A DNA stretch of 13,200 nucleotides from CAYQPF01 sp964419225 (GCA_964419225.1 CAYQPF010000143.1:1-13200); one strand, 5' to 3'; positions 1-7,479 are shown, numbered from the stretch's first letter. Program-made: numbers and translations. Notes: generated by a model not told the origin, from the sequence alone.

Positions 1-35
1 TTATTTGACGAATTAGGGAGAATAATATTTTTAAG

Positions 36-60
36 AAAAGACGCACGTGATGCGTCTTTT
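36..60 (+). terminator. Probable intrinsic terminator of an upstream gene
   Basis: A perfect 10-bp inverted repeat, AAAAGACGCA (36-45) and TGCGTCTTTT (51-60), encloses a 5-nt loop (CGTGA). The 3' arm ends in four T and is followed by GTTGTTTG, so the U-tract is short and interrupted. The 5' arm starts with AAAA, so the hairpin could also act on the minus strand. All recognisable genes here are on +, so I assign it to a + strand gene ending at or before the left edge. Short frames stop at 6-8 and 14-16, and either could be the end of that gene. Confidence 0.6.
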
Positions 61-80
61 GTTGTTTGGGGGGGGGTAAT

Positions 81-126
81 CAGTCGGCAGTATGCAGTCG
101 GCAGGGGGCAGTCGGCAGGGGGCAGT
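81..126. repeat. 14-bp tandem repeat (CAGTCGGCAG + 4 nt)
   Basis: The decamer CAGTCGGCAG occurs at 81-90, 95-104 and 109-118, spaced exactly 14 bp apart, and a partial fourth copy (CAGT) starts at 123. The 4-nt linkers are TATG, GGGG and GGGG. The units are identical, so this is a recently expanded or slippage-prone array. It lies in non-coding DNA between a probable terminator and queC. Confidence 0.85.
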
Positions 127-154
127 GAGAAAGTCGGACAAGTCTGGCATGGTA

Positions 155-194
155 ACACGGACTTACACTGACTAACACAGACTTACAAGGACAA
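155..194. repeat. 10-bp-period tandem repeat (ACACnGACTW), copy A
   Basis: Four consecutive decamers start at 155, 165, 175 and 185: ACACGGACTT, ACACTGACTA, ACACAGACTT and ACAAGGACAA. The phase is an exact 10 bp. Related, more degenerate arrays occur in the two later intergenic gaps, near 6448 and 7592, so this looks like a dispersed intergenic element rather than chance. Confidence 0.75.
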
Positions 195-287
195 AGTAAG
201 AGATCCGAAGTTAGAAAATGGGTGTGTTGTAAAATAGGTTAAACCCGCAGGCAAATAGTAAGATGAGTGTAGGGAAGGAGTGAGTAG

Positions 288-971
288 ATGAGGAGAGCGA
301 TAGTACTAACAAGTGGAGGAATGGACAGTCTTGTGACGACGGCATATGCGAAAAGAGAGAATGATGAATTATATTTACTCCATTTCAACTATAAGCAGCT
401 TACAGAAGAGAAAGAACTCAGTACTTTTAAAAAACTCATAGATTATTTTCAGCCGAAAGATCATATGATCATAAATTTAGATTATTTAAAAACAATTGGC
501 GGTTCTTCTCTGGTTGATACAAATATTCAAGTACCTTTAAAGTCATCTAGTGAAGAAATTCCCAATACTTATGTCCCTTTCAGGAATGCTCAGATGTTGA
601 CTATTGCTGTAGCTTGGGCAGAAGTTATTGGAGCCCAGAAAATCTATATTGGAGCAGTAGAAGAAGACAGTTCCGGGTATCCTGATTGCCGGGAGATTTT
701 TTATGAAAAGTTTAATGAGACAATACGATATGGAACAAAGTTTGAATATGGTACACAGGTTATTACCCCAATTATCCACTTAAGCAAAGAACAGATTATA
801 AAATTAGGTAAAGAATTGCAGGTGCCTTTCGAAAATAGTTGGAGCTGTTATTGTGATAATGAGATAGCATGTGGAGAATGTGACAGTTGTCAGTTAAGAA
901 TAAAAGCTTTTAAGACAGCAGGTATGACAGATCCAATTCCTTATAGAACAAATATTAACTGGTTGGAATAA
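288..971 (+). CDS. queC: 7-cyano-7-deazaguanine (preQ0) synthase QueC
   Basis: QueC is a cytosolic enzyme that uses ATP and ammonia to convert 7-carboxy-7-deazaguanine into preQ0, the precursor of tRNA queuosine and of 7-deazaguanine DNA modifications. The 227-residue length is normal for the family. Visible marks are the PP-loop SGGMDS at residues 9-14, VPFRN at 96-100, the SSGYPDCR segment at 128-135, and a zinc-binding set near the C-terminus with C187, C195, C198 and C201 (C189 is extra). The ATG is supported by GGAG (277-280) seven bases upstream and because the PP-loop strand begins right after it. Its TAA shares an A with the next gene's ATG (TAATG), so the two are probably translationally coupled. 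No queD, queE or queF is nearby, so the rest of the pathway must be encoded elsewhere. The call is secure from motifs. Confidence 0.95.
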   Translation: MRRAIVLTSGGMDSLVTTAYAKRENDELYLLHFNYKQLTEEKELSTFKKLIDYFQPKDHMIINLDYLKTIGGSSLVDTNIQVPLKSSSEEIPNTYVPFRNAQMLTIAVAWAEVIGAQKIYIGAVEEDSSGYPDCREIFYEKFNETIRYGTKFEYGTQVITPIIHLSKEQIIKLGKELQVPFENSWSCYCDNEIACGECDSCQLRIKAFKTAGMTDPIPYRTNINWLE

Positions 972-2278
972 TGAGTATCAACGAAAAACTCTTATATCAT
1001 ATATGGGATGCCCAGCATTTGGAGAAGGAACTTCAAACATTAACTGCCAGGAAGGTCAGCATTATTTTTCCCGGGCATTGGAATCGTGAGGAAGGCCCTG
1101 ATTTTAGGAATGCAATAATACAAATAGGCGAGGAAACTTTACGGGGAGCCGTAGAAATTCATGTTCAAACTACAGACTGGATCAGACATGAGCATGAAGA
1201 GAATCCAAATTTTGATGAAGTGATTTTACATGTTGTGTATAAGCATGATGAGAGTTTACCTGTGACAATCAGTAATAGTGGAAAAAGTATTGAGATCTTG
1301 GAATTGGCTTCCTGTTTATCTGAGGAAATAACTAAAATACTGGAACGTGCCGGACAAAGCAGTTTTCAGGAAGAAGAAAGGAATTGTGATTGTTTTGCAG
1401 GATTATCTTATCCTACTTTGCTTAGTATCCTGGAGAAGAAAGGATTGCAGAGGTTTGAAAAGAAGGTGAACAGGCTTAAGGCTGAGCTTTTTTATGCTAA
1501 TTATAATCAGATATTTTATCAGAGTTTATTTGAAGCATTAGGATATGCCAAGAATAAAATCCCGTTTAAGAATCTTGCTGTCAGATTGAATTTGGAATTT
1601 TTACAGAAGAATGCCGGGAGGATTAAGTCTGCAGAAGATTTACTCTATCTTTTTATTAAGGCATCCGGATTATCTTTACATCAAGAAAAAGAAGAAATAA
1701 ATTCTGTGTGTTTAAGACCAGAGCTGGATGAGTTGAAAATTAAAGGAACCTTATCCAGGTGGAATTTATTCAGAATCAGTATTAAGAATCATCCTTTACG
1801 GCGAATTATGGGGATCACTGATTTCATTTATGCACATTATCAGGGGCATATTTTTAATGAGATCCTGACTTGTTTTTCAAATACAACTGAAAAAACAAAG
1901 GTCAAGCATGTTTTGGATAAGCTGGATATATTAATTAACAGACAGACGGAGCAGAGAAAAAAGTATCGGATAGGTAAAGACAGGCTGAGGATCATATTTT
2001 TGAATATTATGCTTCCATTAGTGAAAATATATGCAGGTAATATGGGATATGAAAAGCTGGAGAGATTTGTGGACAAGGTATATCGGGAGTTTCCGGGGTT
2101 AATGCCTAATAGTATAGATGTGACAATGAGAAAGTATCTGGATGAGAATCTTGCCCAAAAAGTAGAGCGGAAGAGTGTTTATCAGCAGGGAGTATATCAG
2201 GTATATTTTGATTATTGTCAGTATAATCTTTGTTCAGAGTGTAAAAAAGAAAGAGATAAGATCTTGAAGGAATTATAG
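971..2278 (+). CDS. DUF2851 family protein, function unknown
   Basis: I recognise this 435-residue protein as DUF2851, a family of unknown function that I recall mainly from Bacteroidota-type genomes. The conserved N-terminal block is visible: GPDFRNA (42-48), GAVEIHVQTTDW (59-70), HEH (73-75) and VILHVVY (84-90). A mid-protein LFEALGY-x-KNKIPFKNLA segment follows, and a C-terminal cysteine group (C416, C421, C424) could bind metal. No signal peptide or membrane segment is apparent, so it is probably cytosolic. The start overlaps the queC stop and has only a weak GGA upstream, consistent with reinitiation. The ABC exporter gene begins five bases after its stop, so it lies mid-operon. The spacing PD(43-44)...E62-x-H64 resembles a PD-(D/E)XK nuclease core with H in place of K, but that is speculation. 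Confidence 0.85.
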   Translation: MSINEKLLYHIWDAQHLEKELQTLTARKVSIIFPGHWNREEGPDFRNAIIQIGEETLRGAVEIHVQTTDWIRHEHEENPNFDEVILHVVYKHDESLPVTISNSGKSIEILELASCLSEEITKILERAGQSSFQEEERNCDCFAGLSYPTLLSILEKKGLQRFEKKVNRLKAELFYANYNQIFYQSLFEALGYAKNKIPFKNLAVRLNLEFLQKNAGRIKSAEDLLYLFIKASGLSLHQEKEEINSVCLRPELDELKIKGTLSRWNLFRISIKNHPLRRIMGITDFIYAHYQGHIFNEILTCFSNTTEKTKVKHVLDKLDILINRQTEQRKKYRIGKDRLRIIFLNIMLPLVKIYAGNMGYEKLERFVDKVYREFPGLMPNSIDVTMRKYLDENLAQKVERKSVYQQGVYQVYFDYCQYNLCSECKKERDKILKEL

Positions 2279-2283
2279 AGAAT

Positions 2284-5200
2284 ATGTTTAACAGAAAAGA
2301 AGAAATGACTCATGTGCATCAAACTTCCAAGGGAAGAATGAAGATTATTGACAGTGTAACGAAGCTTTATGTTTCGCTGATAAAATCAGATAATGAGATA
2401 TCACAGAACGAAATAGATATTTTATATAGTCTGTTGATAAATATTTTTAAACGTGAAAGTATTTCCTGGGAATTCTATATAAGGCATGTGTTGGAGAATC
2501 AGGCAAAGATAAATATATCTGAGGTTGTAGAGTATTTAAATGCTAATTTAACTGTATTAGACAAGATCAGGGTAGTTTTCAGTCTGATGGTGATGGCAAA
2601 TTCTGACAGTGATTTTTCTCTTTCAGAGATAACGAAGATCCTAGATTTGTCGAAGAGTTTGAATCTTGATCCAAATGAGTTATTGGAAGTGATGACAGCG
2701 ATCGAGTATAAGAGTACGACTCCGGTTTCATTAAAGAATTTCCGGATGTTTAATCAGTATAAAGACTCGATTTTTAGTGATTTTGTTATTTTTGGTACAA
2801 ATCCGGAATGTAATATTCGGTTTCGGGACAAAAAGATAAACAAGAATGAAGCAATGTTATTTATGATTGATGATTATCTCTTCATTGCTACAGCTTTTCA
2901 GACATCATTTCTCATGGATGATAAACCTCAGAATCCCAATGAGTTATTTGTCGTACCACGAGGTTCACAGATCAGTTTTGGTAATTCGGTTTTTACATAT
3001 GATATATTGAAAAGGATCTACGAGAATCATAATGTTTATGATATAATAGAATTTCGTAAACCGGACTATAATTTCAGGATCATAAATGATTCCAATAAGT
3101 ACAGTATTGTCTTATCAAGCGGGATTATCCACAGGAATGGCAGTTCACTGAAGGCAAATCGAACATATATAGTATTTTATGATGATGTGCTGCAGATCAA
3201 GGGTTATGCTCCGTTTACCATTCATGAAGTAATCAAGGAACGCCGGGAGATCGGGGTAGAGAATGTAGTTCCTAAAGAACTTTACATTGTCAGTAACAAC
3301 GATTATTATACAATATCGAGAGTTGAAACCTCAAAGACGATCTCCTTTATTGAAAACAATAATGGTGAGTATTTTTTACATCCGCCTAAACGAGGTTGGG
3401 ACATATATCTAAATAATCAGAAGGTTGAGTATAAGACAAAAGTTCTGTTGAATTCTGATATTATTACAATTAACAGGAAGAATTACCGGATTAATAATTA
3501 TTATGATTTAATAGAAGTTCCGTTTGAGATAGATTATTTGAATATTCTCGATGTAAAGCATTATCACAAAGATGGACTATTGGCATTGGACAGTATATCT
3601 TTTGAGGCTAGGAAAGGGCAATTGGTAGGGATATTGGGTCAGAGTGGCTGCGGGAAGTCAACATTATTGAAGTGTTTAGCCGGGGAATTGTATCCGACAT
3701 TTGGGGACACAATCATTGATGGTAAGAATTTTTATCAGAACTTAAGTTTTTTTACACAGTATATGGGATATGTACCCCAAGATGACTTACTTTTTGCGAC
3801 TTTGACGGTATATGAAAATTTATTGTATCGCGGGAAAATGCGGATGCCTAATTTATCTCAGGAGCATTTGGATCAGAAGATCAGTAATATCTTATCTCAG
3901 ACTAATTTATCGCACCGTAAGAATGTTATTGTGGGTGATATCAGTAACAAGATGCTCAGCGGTGGAGAAAGGAAGCGACTAAATATTGCCTTAGAGTTGT
4001 TGTTTGAGCCGACGATAATCATTTGTGATGAGCCGACATCGGGATTATCCTATACAGATATTGAACAAATTGTGGAGATGTTGAGGAATTTTGCTCAGCA
4101 GGGTAAGATGATTATCATCACGATTCATCAGCCGAGTACAAATATTTATTCCTTGTTTGATAATGTTTTATTAATGGATAAAGGCGGAAAACAGGTCTTT
4201 TTTGGTACACCGGAGGAATCTTATCAGTATTTCAATGTAGAGATGGACAAATTGACAGTTAGGAAGGAATATTTAGAGGAAAAGAGAGAAGCGAAACTTC
4301 CTGAATTCATATATGATGTGATCGAGTATCCTGATTATAAGGATAATGGTGACGTGATGTATGAGCAGATCAAAGGGAATATAGCGATCAAGAGAAAGTT
4401 TTCTCCAGATTATTGGCGGGATAAGTATAAGAGGAAGATGTTATTTGATTTGATCCAGTTTGATGTAGATAAAGTGAATACGAAGAAGACCAAAATGAAG
4501 GGTCGTAAGCAGATGAGTACGAGGGCACATATTATTCAGGCCTATTCTTTTCTGGCCCGTAATTTCAAGATGAAGATCCGGAACAAGACGAATTTGTTGT
4601 TAACCTTTGCCATATCACCTTTATTAGCATTGATTATAGCCATGATTTTAAGGTTGGCCCCGGAGAATGCGGAGTATTCATATTTTGAGAATATAAATAT
4701 AGGAATATACATTTTTATTTCGATAATTGTTTTTATATTTTTAGGTTTGTCGAACAGTATTGAGGAGATTCTTTCGGAGCGGAGGAGTATTTTAAGAGAA
4801 AAAATGCTTCAGTTTAAGATGTCTTATTATTTGGGCTCGAAGATTGTAACCATGGCATTTTTTACGATAATCCAAGCTTTTGTCTATAATTTGATCTCAG
4901 TTTATATACTGGAAATACCAGGTTTAAACACGATCCATTTTGTATATTTCTTTCTTTCCGGAGTGATTGGATATTCCCTGGGGTTATGTGTTTCTTCGTT
5001 TTTGTATGACAGTAAAGCGATCATTAATATATTGCCTCTCATACTGATACCTCAGATCATTTTTGGTGGTGCAATTATTGAGTATGAGAAGATGAACAGG
5101 AAGATCAAATTTCACCAGGCTAATCCAATCCCTGAGATAGTTCAGTTTATACCGTCCAGATGGCTTTTTGAGGGTTTATACACGGCAGAGGCAAAACTTA

Positions 5201-5562
5201 ATATGTTTGATTACAATTTATATAAGATTGAGAAAAAAAGATTGACATTGCTCCAGATGCAGAGAAAAGGTATTTCTTCAAGTGAATATTTTAAGAAAAT
5301 GAATGTTCTTTATAAGGAAATAGGTGAAGTTTCGCAAAAGTACAAGAAAGAGATTTGTACAAATGATTATGTAGTAGCTGCCGTGAGTTTGATGGATGGT
5401 AAGTTGTATAACACAAACAAGAATGTTTTTATGTCGAGCATGAAAATAGTTGGCACGCGAAGGTTTCCCACTTATTATTTTAATATATTGATTGTTTTGC
5501 TGTATATTTTTACACTCAATGCAATCACTATGTTAAAATTGAAATATTGGTATAAAGATTAG
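2284..5562 (+). CDS. TerB-like/FHA-like/ABCG-type ABC exporter, single chain
   Basis: A 1092-residue inner-membrane ATP-driven exporter half-transporter with a long cytoplasmic front end. Residues about 20-140 look like a TerB-type helical domain (LIKSDNEIS near 32-40, MANSDSDFSLSE near 104-115). Residues about 155-410 are beta-rich and FHA-like, perhaps two or three degenerate copies. The ATPase follows, with Walker A GQSGCGKST at 452-460, signature LSGGE at 558-562, Walker B ending D582-E583 and H-loop H615 in IHQPS. The ATPase-then-membrane order is that of ABCG/ABC-2 exporters. Hydrophobic segments lie near 770-789, 805-825, 853-875, 884-905, 911-932 and 1064-1084, with a long loop between the last two. 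RWLFEG (959-964) fits the family. The first FHA-like segment reads GTNPECN...INKNEA where phosphothreonine readers have GR and SRxH, so binding may be lost. The ATG has a poor ribosome site (AAGGA 12 nt upstream); M8 or M20 are alternative starts. The substrate is unknown. The fused FHA-ABCG layout recalls Rv1747 of Mycobacterium tuberculosis. Confidence 0.88.
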   Translation: MFNRKEEMTHVHQTSKGRMKIIDSVTKLYVSLIKSDNEISQNEIDILYSLLINIFKRESISWEFYIRHVLENQAKINISEVVEYLNANLTVLDKIRVVFSLMVMANSDSDFSLSEITKILDLSKSLNLDPNELLEVMTAIEYKSTTPVSLKNFRMFNQYKDSIFSDFVIFGTNPECNIRFRDKKINKNEAMLFMIDDYLFIATAFQTSFLMDDKPQNPNELFVVPRGSQISFGNSVFTYDILKRIYENHNVYDIIEFRKPDYNFRIINDSNKYSIVLSSGIIHRNGSSLKANRTYIVFYDDVLQIKGYAPFTIHEVIKERREIGVENVVPKELYIVSNNDYYTISRVETSKTISFIENNNGEYFLHPPKRGWDIYLNNQKVEYKTKVLLNSDIITINRKNYRINNYYDLIEVPFEIDYLNILDVKHYHKDGLLALDSISFEARKGQLVGILGQSGCGKSTLLKCLAGELYPTFGDTIIDGKNFYQNLSFFTQYMGYVPQDDLLFATLTVYENLLYRGKMRMPNLSQEHLDQKISNILSQTNLSHRKNVIVGDISNKMLSGGERKRLNIALELLFEPTIIICDEPTSGLSYTDIEQIVEMLRNFAQQGKMIIITIHQPSTNIYSLFDNVLLMDKGGKQVFFGTPEESYQYFNVEMDKLTVRKEYLEEKREAKLPEFIYDVIEYPDYKDNGDVMYEQIKGNIAIKRKFSPDYWRDKYKRKMLFDLIQFDVDKVNTKKTKMKGRKQMSTRAHIIQAYSFLARNFKMKIRNKTNLLLTFAISPLLALIIAMILRLAPENAEYSYFENINIGIYIFISIIVFIFLGLSNSIEEILSERRSILREKMLQFKMSYYLGSKIVTMAFFTIIQAFVYNLISVYILEIPGLNTIHFVYFFLSGVIGYSLGLCVSSFLYDSKAIINILPLILIPQIIFGGAIIEYEKMNRKIKFHQANPIPEIVQFIPSRWLFEGLYTAEAKLNMFDYNLYKIEKKRLTLLQMQRKGISSSEYFKKMNVLYKEIGEVSQKYKKEICTNDYVVAAVSLMDGKLYNTNKNVFMSSMKIVGTRRFPTYYFNILIVLLYIFTLNAITMLKLKYWYKD

Positions 5563-5566
5563 GAGG
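5561..5566 (+). promoter_or_regulatory. Shine-Dalgarno of the lipoprotein gene, overlapping the exporter stop
   Basis: AGGAGG shares its first two bases with the exporter TAG (5560-5562) and lies six bases before the ATG at 5573. It is the strongest ribosome site in this operon. It suggests the downstream lipoprotein is made at least as abundantly as the exporter and is translationally linked to it. Confidence 0.75.
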
Positions 5567-5572
5567 AAGAAT

Positions 5573-6361
5573 ATGTTAAAGAAATTGTGTATTATTTTGC
5601 TTATAGCTCTGTTCTTAATGAGTTGTGCTCAGAAGAAAGAGGAAGCAAAACCAGAAAGTCAGGCAAAAATTGAAACAAGAGATTTTCCAATGCCGCCATT
5701 TTCAGAGTTATTCTCTGCATTGGATTATCTGCAAAAAGCTGATTTCGACAAGGCTGTCAGCAATGACATCAAGAAACAGAATACAGATGTATTCAAAGCT
5801 GCTTATTCCCTTGGAGCATTATCTGCAGATGCGATATTGGCTACAAAAGCCAGAAACAAGACAAAGTTGGAAAACATTGCCAAGTTGATGGTTGAAAGTT
5901 CAAAATTCATTGGAGTGAATGAAGAAGTTTTAAAATTAGCCGACAATCTTTTACAACTTGTAAATCAGGATAAATGGGACGAACTTCAGGTTTCACTTGA
6001 TAAGTACAAACAGGAAATAGAAGTTTCTTTGTATCAAACCAAAGAATATGATTTGCTTACCCTCATTCAGATGGGTGGTTGGACAGAAGGACTTAATCGT
6101 ACTTCATTCCTGATCAAGGCAAATTATGTGGCTCAAAATACAGCTATTTTGGATCAGAAAGGTATTTTAGATAATTTGATCAAGAATATTGAAAAGATCG
6201 AAAATACAGAAATCAAGAATCAGCCATACTACGCCAATTCTTTAGAAAACTATAAGAAGATCGGCGAAATAATTCAGGTTCAGGGAAAGACTACTTTTAC
6301 AAAAGAAGAAGTTGAAAAGCTTCTCTTACTTTCCGGTAATATCATTAAGGATTTTCAATAA
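5573..6361 (+). CDS. Predicted lipoprotein, mostly helical, function unknown
   Basis: A 262-residue protein with a lipoprotein signal: KK near the N-terminus, a hydrophobic core (residues 5-15) and a lipobox LMSC whose acylated cysteine is C18. A charged linker (KKEEAKPESQAK) follows, then a body rich in Leu, Lys, Glu and Asn with helix-like heptad character, especially about 70-150. A segment AYSLGALSADAILATKAR (67-84) looks conserved-domain-like, but I do not recognise the family. The residue after the cysteine is Ala, so there is no Asp +2 retention signal of the E. coli kind; that rule may not apply in this phylum. It is the last gene of the operon and sits ten bases after the ABC exporter, with a UUCG terminator just beyond its TAA. 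That position makes it a plausible periplasmic or outer-membrane partner of the exporter, by inference only. Confidence 0.82.
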   Translation: MLKKLCIILLIALFLMSCAQKKEEAKPESQAKIETRDFPMPPFSELFSALDYLQKADFDKAVSNDIKKQNTDVFKAAYSLGALSADAILATKARNKTKLENIAKLMVESSKFIGVNEEVLKLADNLLQLVNQDKWDELQVSLDKYKQEIEVSLYQTKEYDLLTLIQMGGWTEGLNRTSFLIKANYVAQNTAILDQKGILDNLIKNIEKIENTEIKNQPYYANSLENYKKIGEIIQVQGKTTFTKEEVEKLLLLSGNIIKDFQ

Positions 6362-6368
6362 ATAAATT

Positions 6369-6394
6369 GCCCCTCTTCGGAGGGGCTTTTTTTT
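6369..6394 (+). terminator. Intrinsic terminator of the queC-lipoprotein operon
   Basis: GCCCCTC (6369-6375) pairs perfectly with GAGGGGC (6380-6386) around a TTCG tetraloop closed by C-G, the extra-stable UUCG type, and is followed by eight T (6387-6394). It begins seven bases after the lipoprotein stop. It ends the operon that starts at 288. Confidence 0.95.
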
Positions 6395-6447
6395 GAAGTA
6401 ATTTCAGAGTACCTGCCCCCATAATTGAATAAGAAACGCTTAATAGA

Positions 6448-6501
6448 ACGCGGATTAACACTGAAAACGCTGATAGGCACGGGTTTAAAAGGTTTTGTTC
6501 T
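6448..6501. repeat. Dispersed intergenic element, copy B
   Basis: ACGCGGATTA (6448), ACACTGAAA (6458) and ACGCTGATAG (6467) form a degenerate 9-10 bp array like copy A. It is followed by GTTTAAAA (6483-6490), three bases, then TTTGTTCT (6494-6501). The same GTTTAAAA-N3-TTTGTTCT composite occurs at 7639-7657 beside another such array, so the two gaps share a compound element. Confidence 0.65.
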
Positions 6502-6584
6502 GAAACAGAAAGAAAGAAGGCACTAATCAGTGGGCAGAGTGCATTGGAGAGAAGGGAGAATTGATAATTAGGAGAGTAGAAATA

Positions 6585-6600
6585 AGGTATAGTCATACCT
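6585..6600. promoter_or_regulatory. Palindrome AGGTAT-AGTC-ATACCT with a -10-like hexamer
   Basis: A perfect 6-bp inverted repeat with a 4-bp centre. Its left half overlaps TATAGT (6588-6593), a five-of-six match to a sigma-70 -10 box, about 55 bases upstream of the methyltransferase ATG. The nearest -35-like TTGATA (6561-6566) is 21 bases away, which is too far for a standard promoter. It could be an operator over a weak promoter or simply a small hairpin. Confidence 0.35.
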
Positions 6601-6648
6601 CGATAGTTTTAGATAAATGTCATTTTATAAAGTCAGGAGTCTGAATAT

Positions 6649-7368
6649 ATGTACGATTATTTAAAAGGGACAACCAATAGTTTAAATTTGCTCCGCCGTT
6701 ATGCCCAGAGGAAAAGAATCAGGAAAGGCGTGGAGTTATGCAAACCGGATACCGCGAATTGTTCTTTACTTGATTTTGGCTGTGGAAGCGGTTTCTTTTT
6801 GGAGGAATTACTCAGATCTTATCCCCAGGCGTTTGAAAGAGTGACAGGATATGAGAAATTCCCCTCGACGTATTTGAAACAAAGTACAGTTAAAGCGAAT
6901 CTCATTCTGAAGGAAGAAGAATTCTTGCACCATATTGAAACGATTCAATATGATATTGTGACTTGTTTTGAGGTGCTGGAACATTGTCACAGGGATACCC
7001 AGAAAGAGATTCTAGGGTACCTTTCTCAGGCACTTAAACCAAATGGGAAATTTATTGTCTCGGTGCCGATTGAGACAGGATTGCCTGCTCTGATCAAGAA
7101 TATTTTCAGGTTCCGCTGGAATAAGAAAAGAAGATTTGCCGGATATAATTTCAAAAATATTCTGCTTACAACCTTGGGAAAAACAGATATTCCTTATCGG
7201 GAAACTGAAGGTTTTTTAACACATATGGGCTTTGATTTCCGGAAATTGGAAAAGCTGTTTGAAGAAAACTGGAAAATGGAAAGGAAATTGTATTCGCCGT
7301 TTAAGGGATTGCCTTATTTTTTCAACTCACAGGTGTTTTATGAATTGGGGAAAAGGGTAAATGGTTAG
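6649..7368 (+). CDS. Class I SAM-dependent methyltransferase
   Basis: A 239-residue soluble Rossmann-fold methyltransferase of the broad UbiG-like/Methyltransf_11-23 type, transferring methyl from S-adenosylmethionine. Motif I is LLDFGCGSG (40-48). An acidic strand-2 end is seen in GYEKF (67-71), the post-motif strand is YDIVTCFEVLEH (101-112), and LKPNGKFIVSVP (129-140) is the usual motif before the lid. The C-terminal part (about 145-239) is rich in aromatic and basic residues and includes FLTHMGFDFRKLEKLF (189-204). This extension probably sets the substrate, which I cannot name; sugar, lipid or quinone acceptors are all possible. AGGAG (6635-6639) lies nine bases before the ATG. It stands alone between two non-coding gaps, so it is probably its own transcription unit. 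No terminator with a T-run follows it. Confidence 0.88.
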   Translation: MYDYLKGTTNSLNLLRRYAQRKRIRKGVELCKPDTANCSLLDFGCGSGFFLEELLRSYPQAFERVTGYEKFPSTYLKQSTVKANLILKEEEFLHHIETIQYDIVTCFEVLEHCHRDTQKEILGYLSQALKPNGKFIVSVPIETGLPALIKNIFRFRWNKKRRFAGYNFKNILLTTLGKTDIPYRETEGFLTHMGFDFRKLEKLFEENWKMERKLYSPFKGLPYFFNSQVFYELGKRVNG

Positions 7369-7479
7369 TGGTAAGTGGTGGGAATGGACTATATGGACAA
7401 ATTCATTGATATTTAGTAAGAAAACAAAGAATTGAAACACGTAAGTATCATTATCTCCAGAGTCAACTCATGTACGAAA

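Larger units (their letters stand above)
61..287. other. Intergenic region upstream of queC, repeat-rich
   Basis: No gene is supported here. The stretch holds a run of nine G (68-76), a 14-bp tandem repeat (81-126) and a 10-bp-period repeat (155-194). The rest, 195-270, is plain AT-rich leader. I looked for a preQ1 riboswitch ahead of queC and could not recognise its aptamer. A TAAAAT hexamer at 230-235 resembles a -10 box but has no convincing -35 partner. Confidence 0.6.
6395..6648. other. Intergenic gap between terminator and methyltransferase
   Basis: I see no supportable gene. A minus-strand frame crosses the stretch but includes the terminator and the repeats and has no ribosome site. 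The gap contains the second copy of the 10-bp-period element with its tail (6448-6501), a short hairpin TTCTG-AAA-CAGAA (6498-6510) and a palindrome (6585-6600) that probably lies near the promoter of the next gene. Confidence 0.6.

Noticed and set aside
1..168. An open frame from the left edge through about 168
   Set aside because: It reads straight through the hairpin, the G9 run and the tandem repeats, so its composition is repeat-derived. An earlier stop in another frame before the terminator is a more natural end for the upstream gene.
61..194. CRISPR array
   Set aside because: The repeats are 10-14 bp with no unique spacers, much too short for CRISPR repeats, and no cas gene is present.
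195..270. Possible preQ1 riboswitch upstream of queC
   Set aside because: I could not find the short stem, C-rich loop and A-rich tail that define the preQ1-I aptamer. Only a GGGT...ACCC pairing is present, which is too weak.
5625..5888. Second + frame inside the lipoprotein gene
   Set aside because: It lies wholly within a well-supported lipoprotein gene, and its Arg/Gln/Leu/Ser-rich translation looks like an out-of-frame shadow.
6345..6596. Minus-strand frame of 83 codons in the gap after the lipoprotein
   Set aside because: It spans the UUCG terminator, the dispersed repeat and the end of the lipoprotein gene, has no ribosome site and no recognisable domain.
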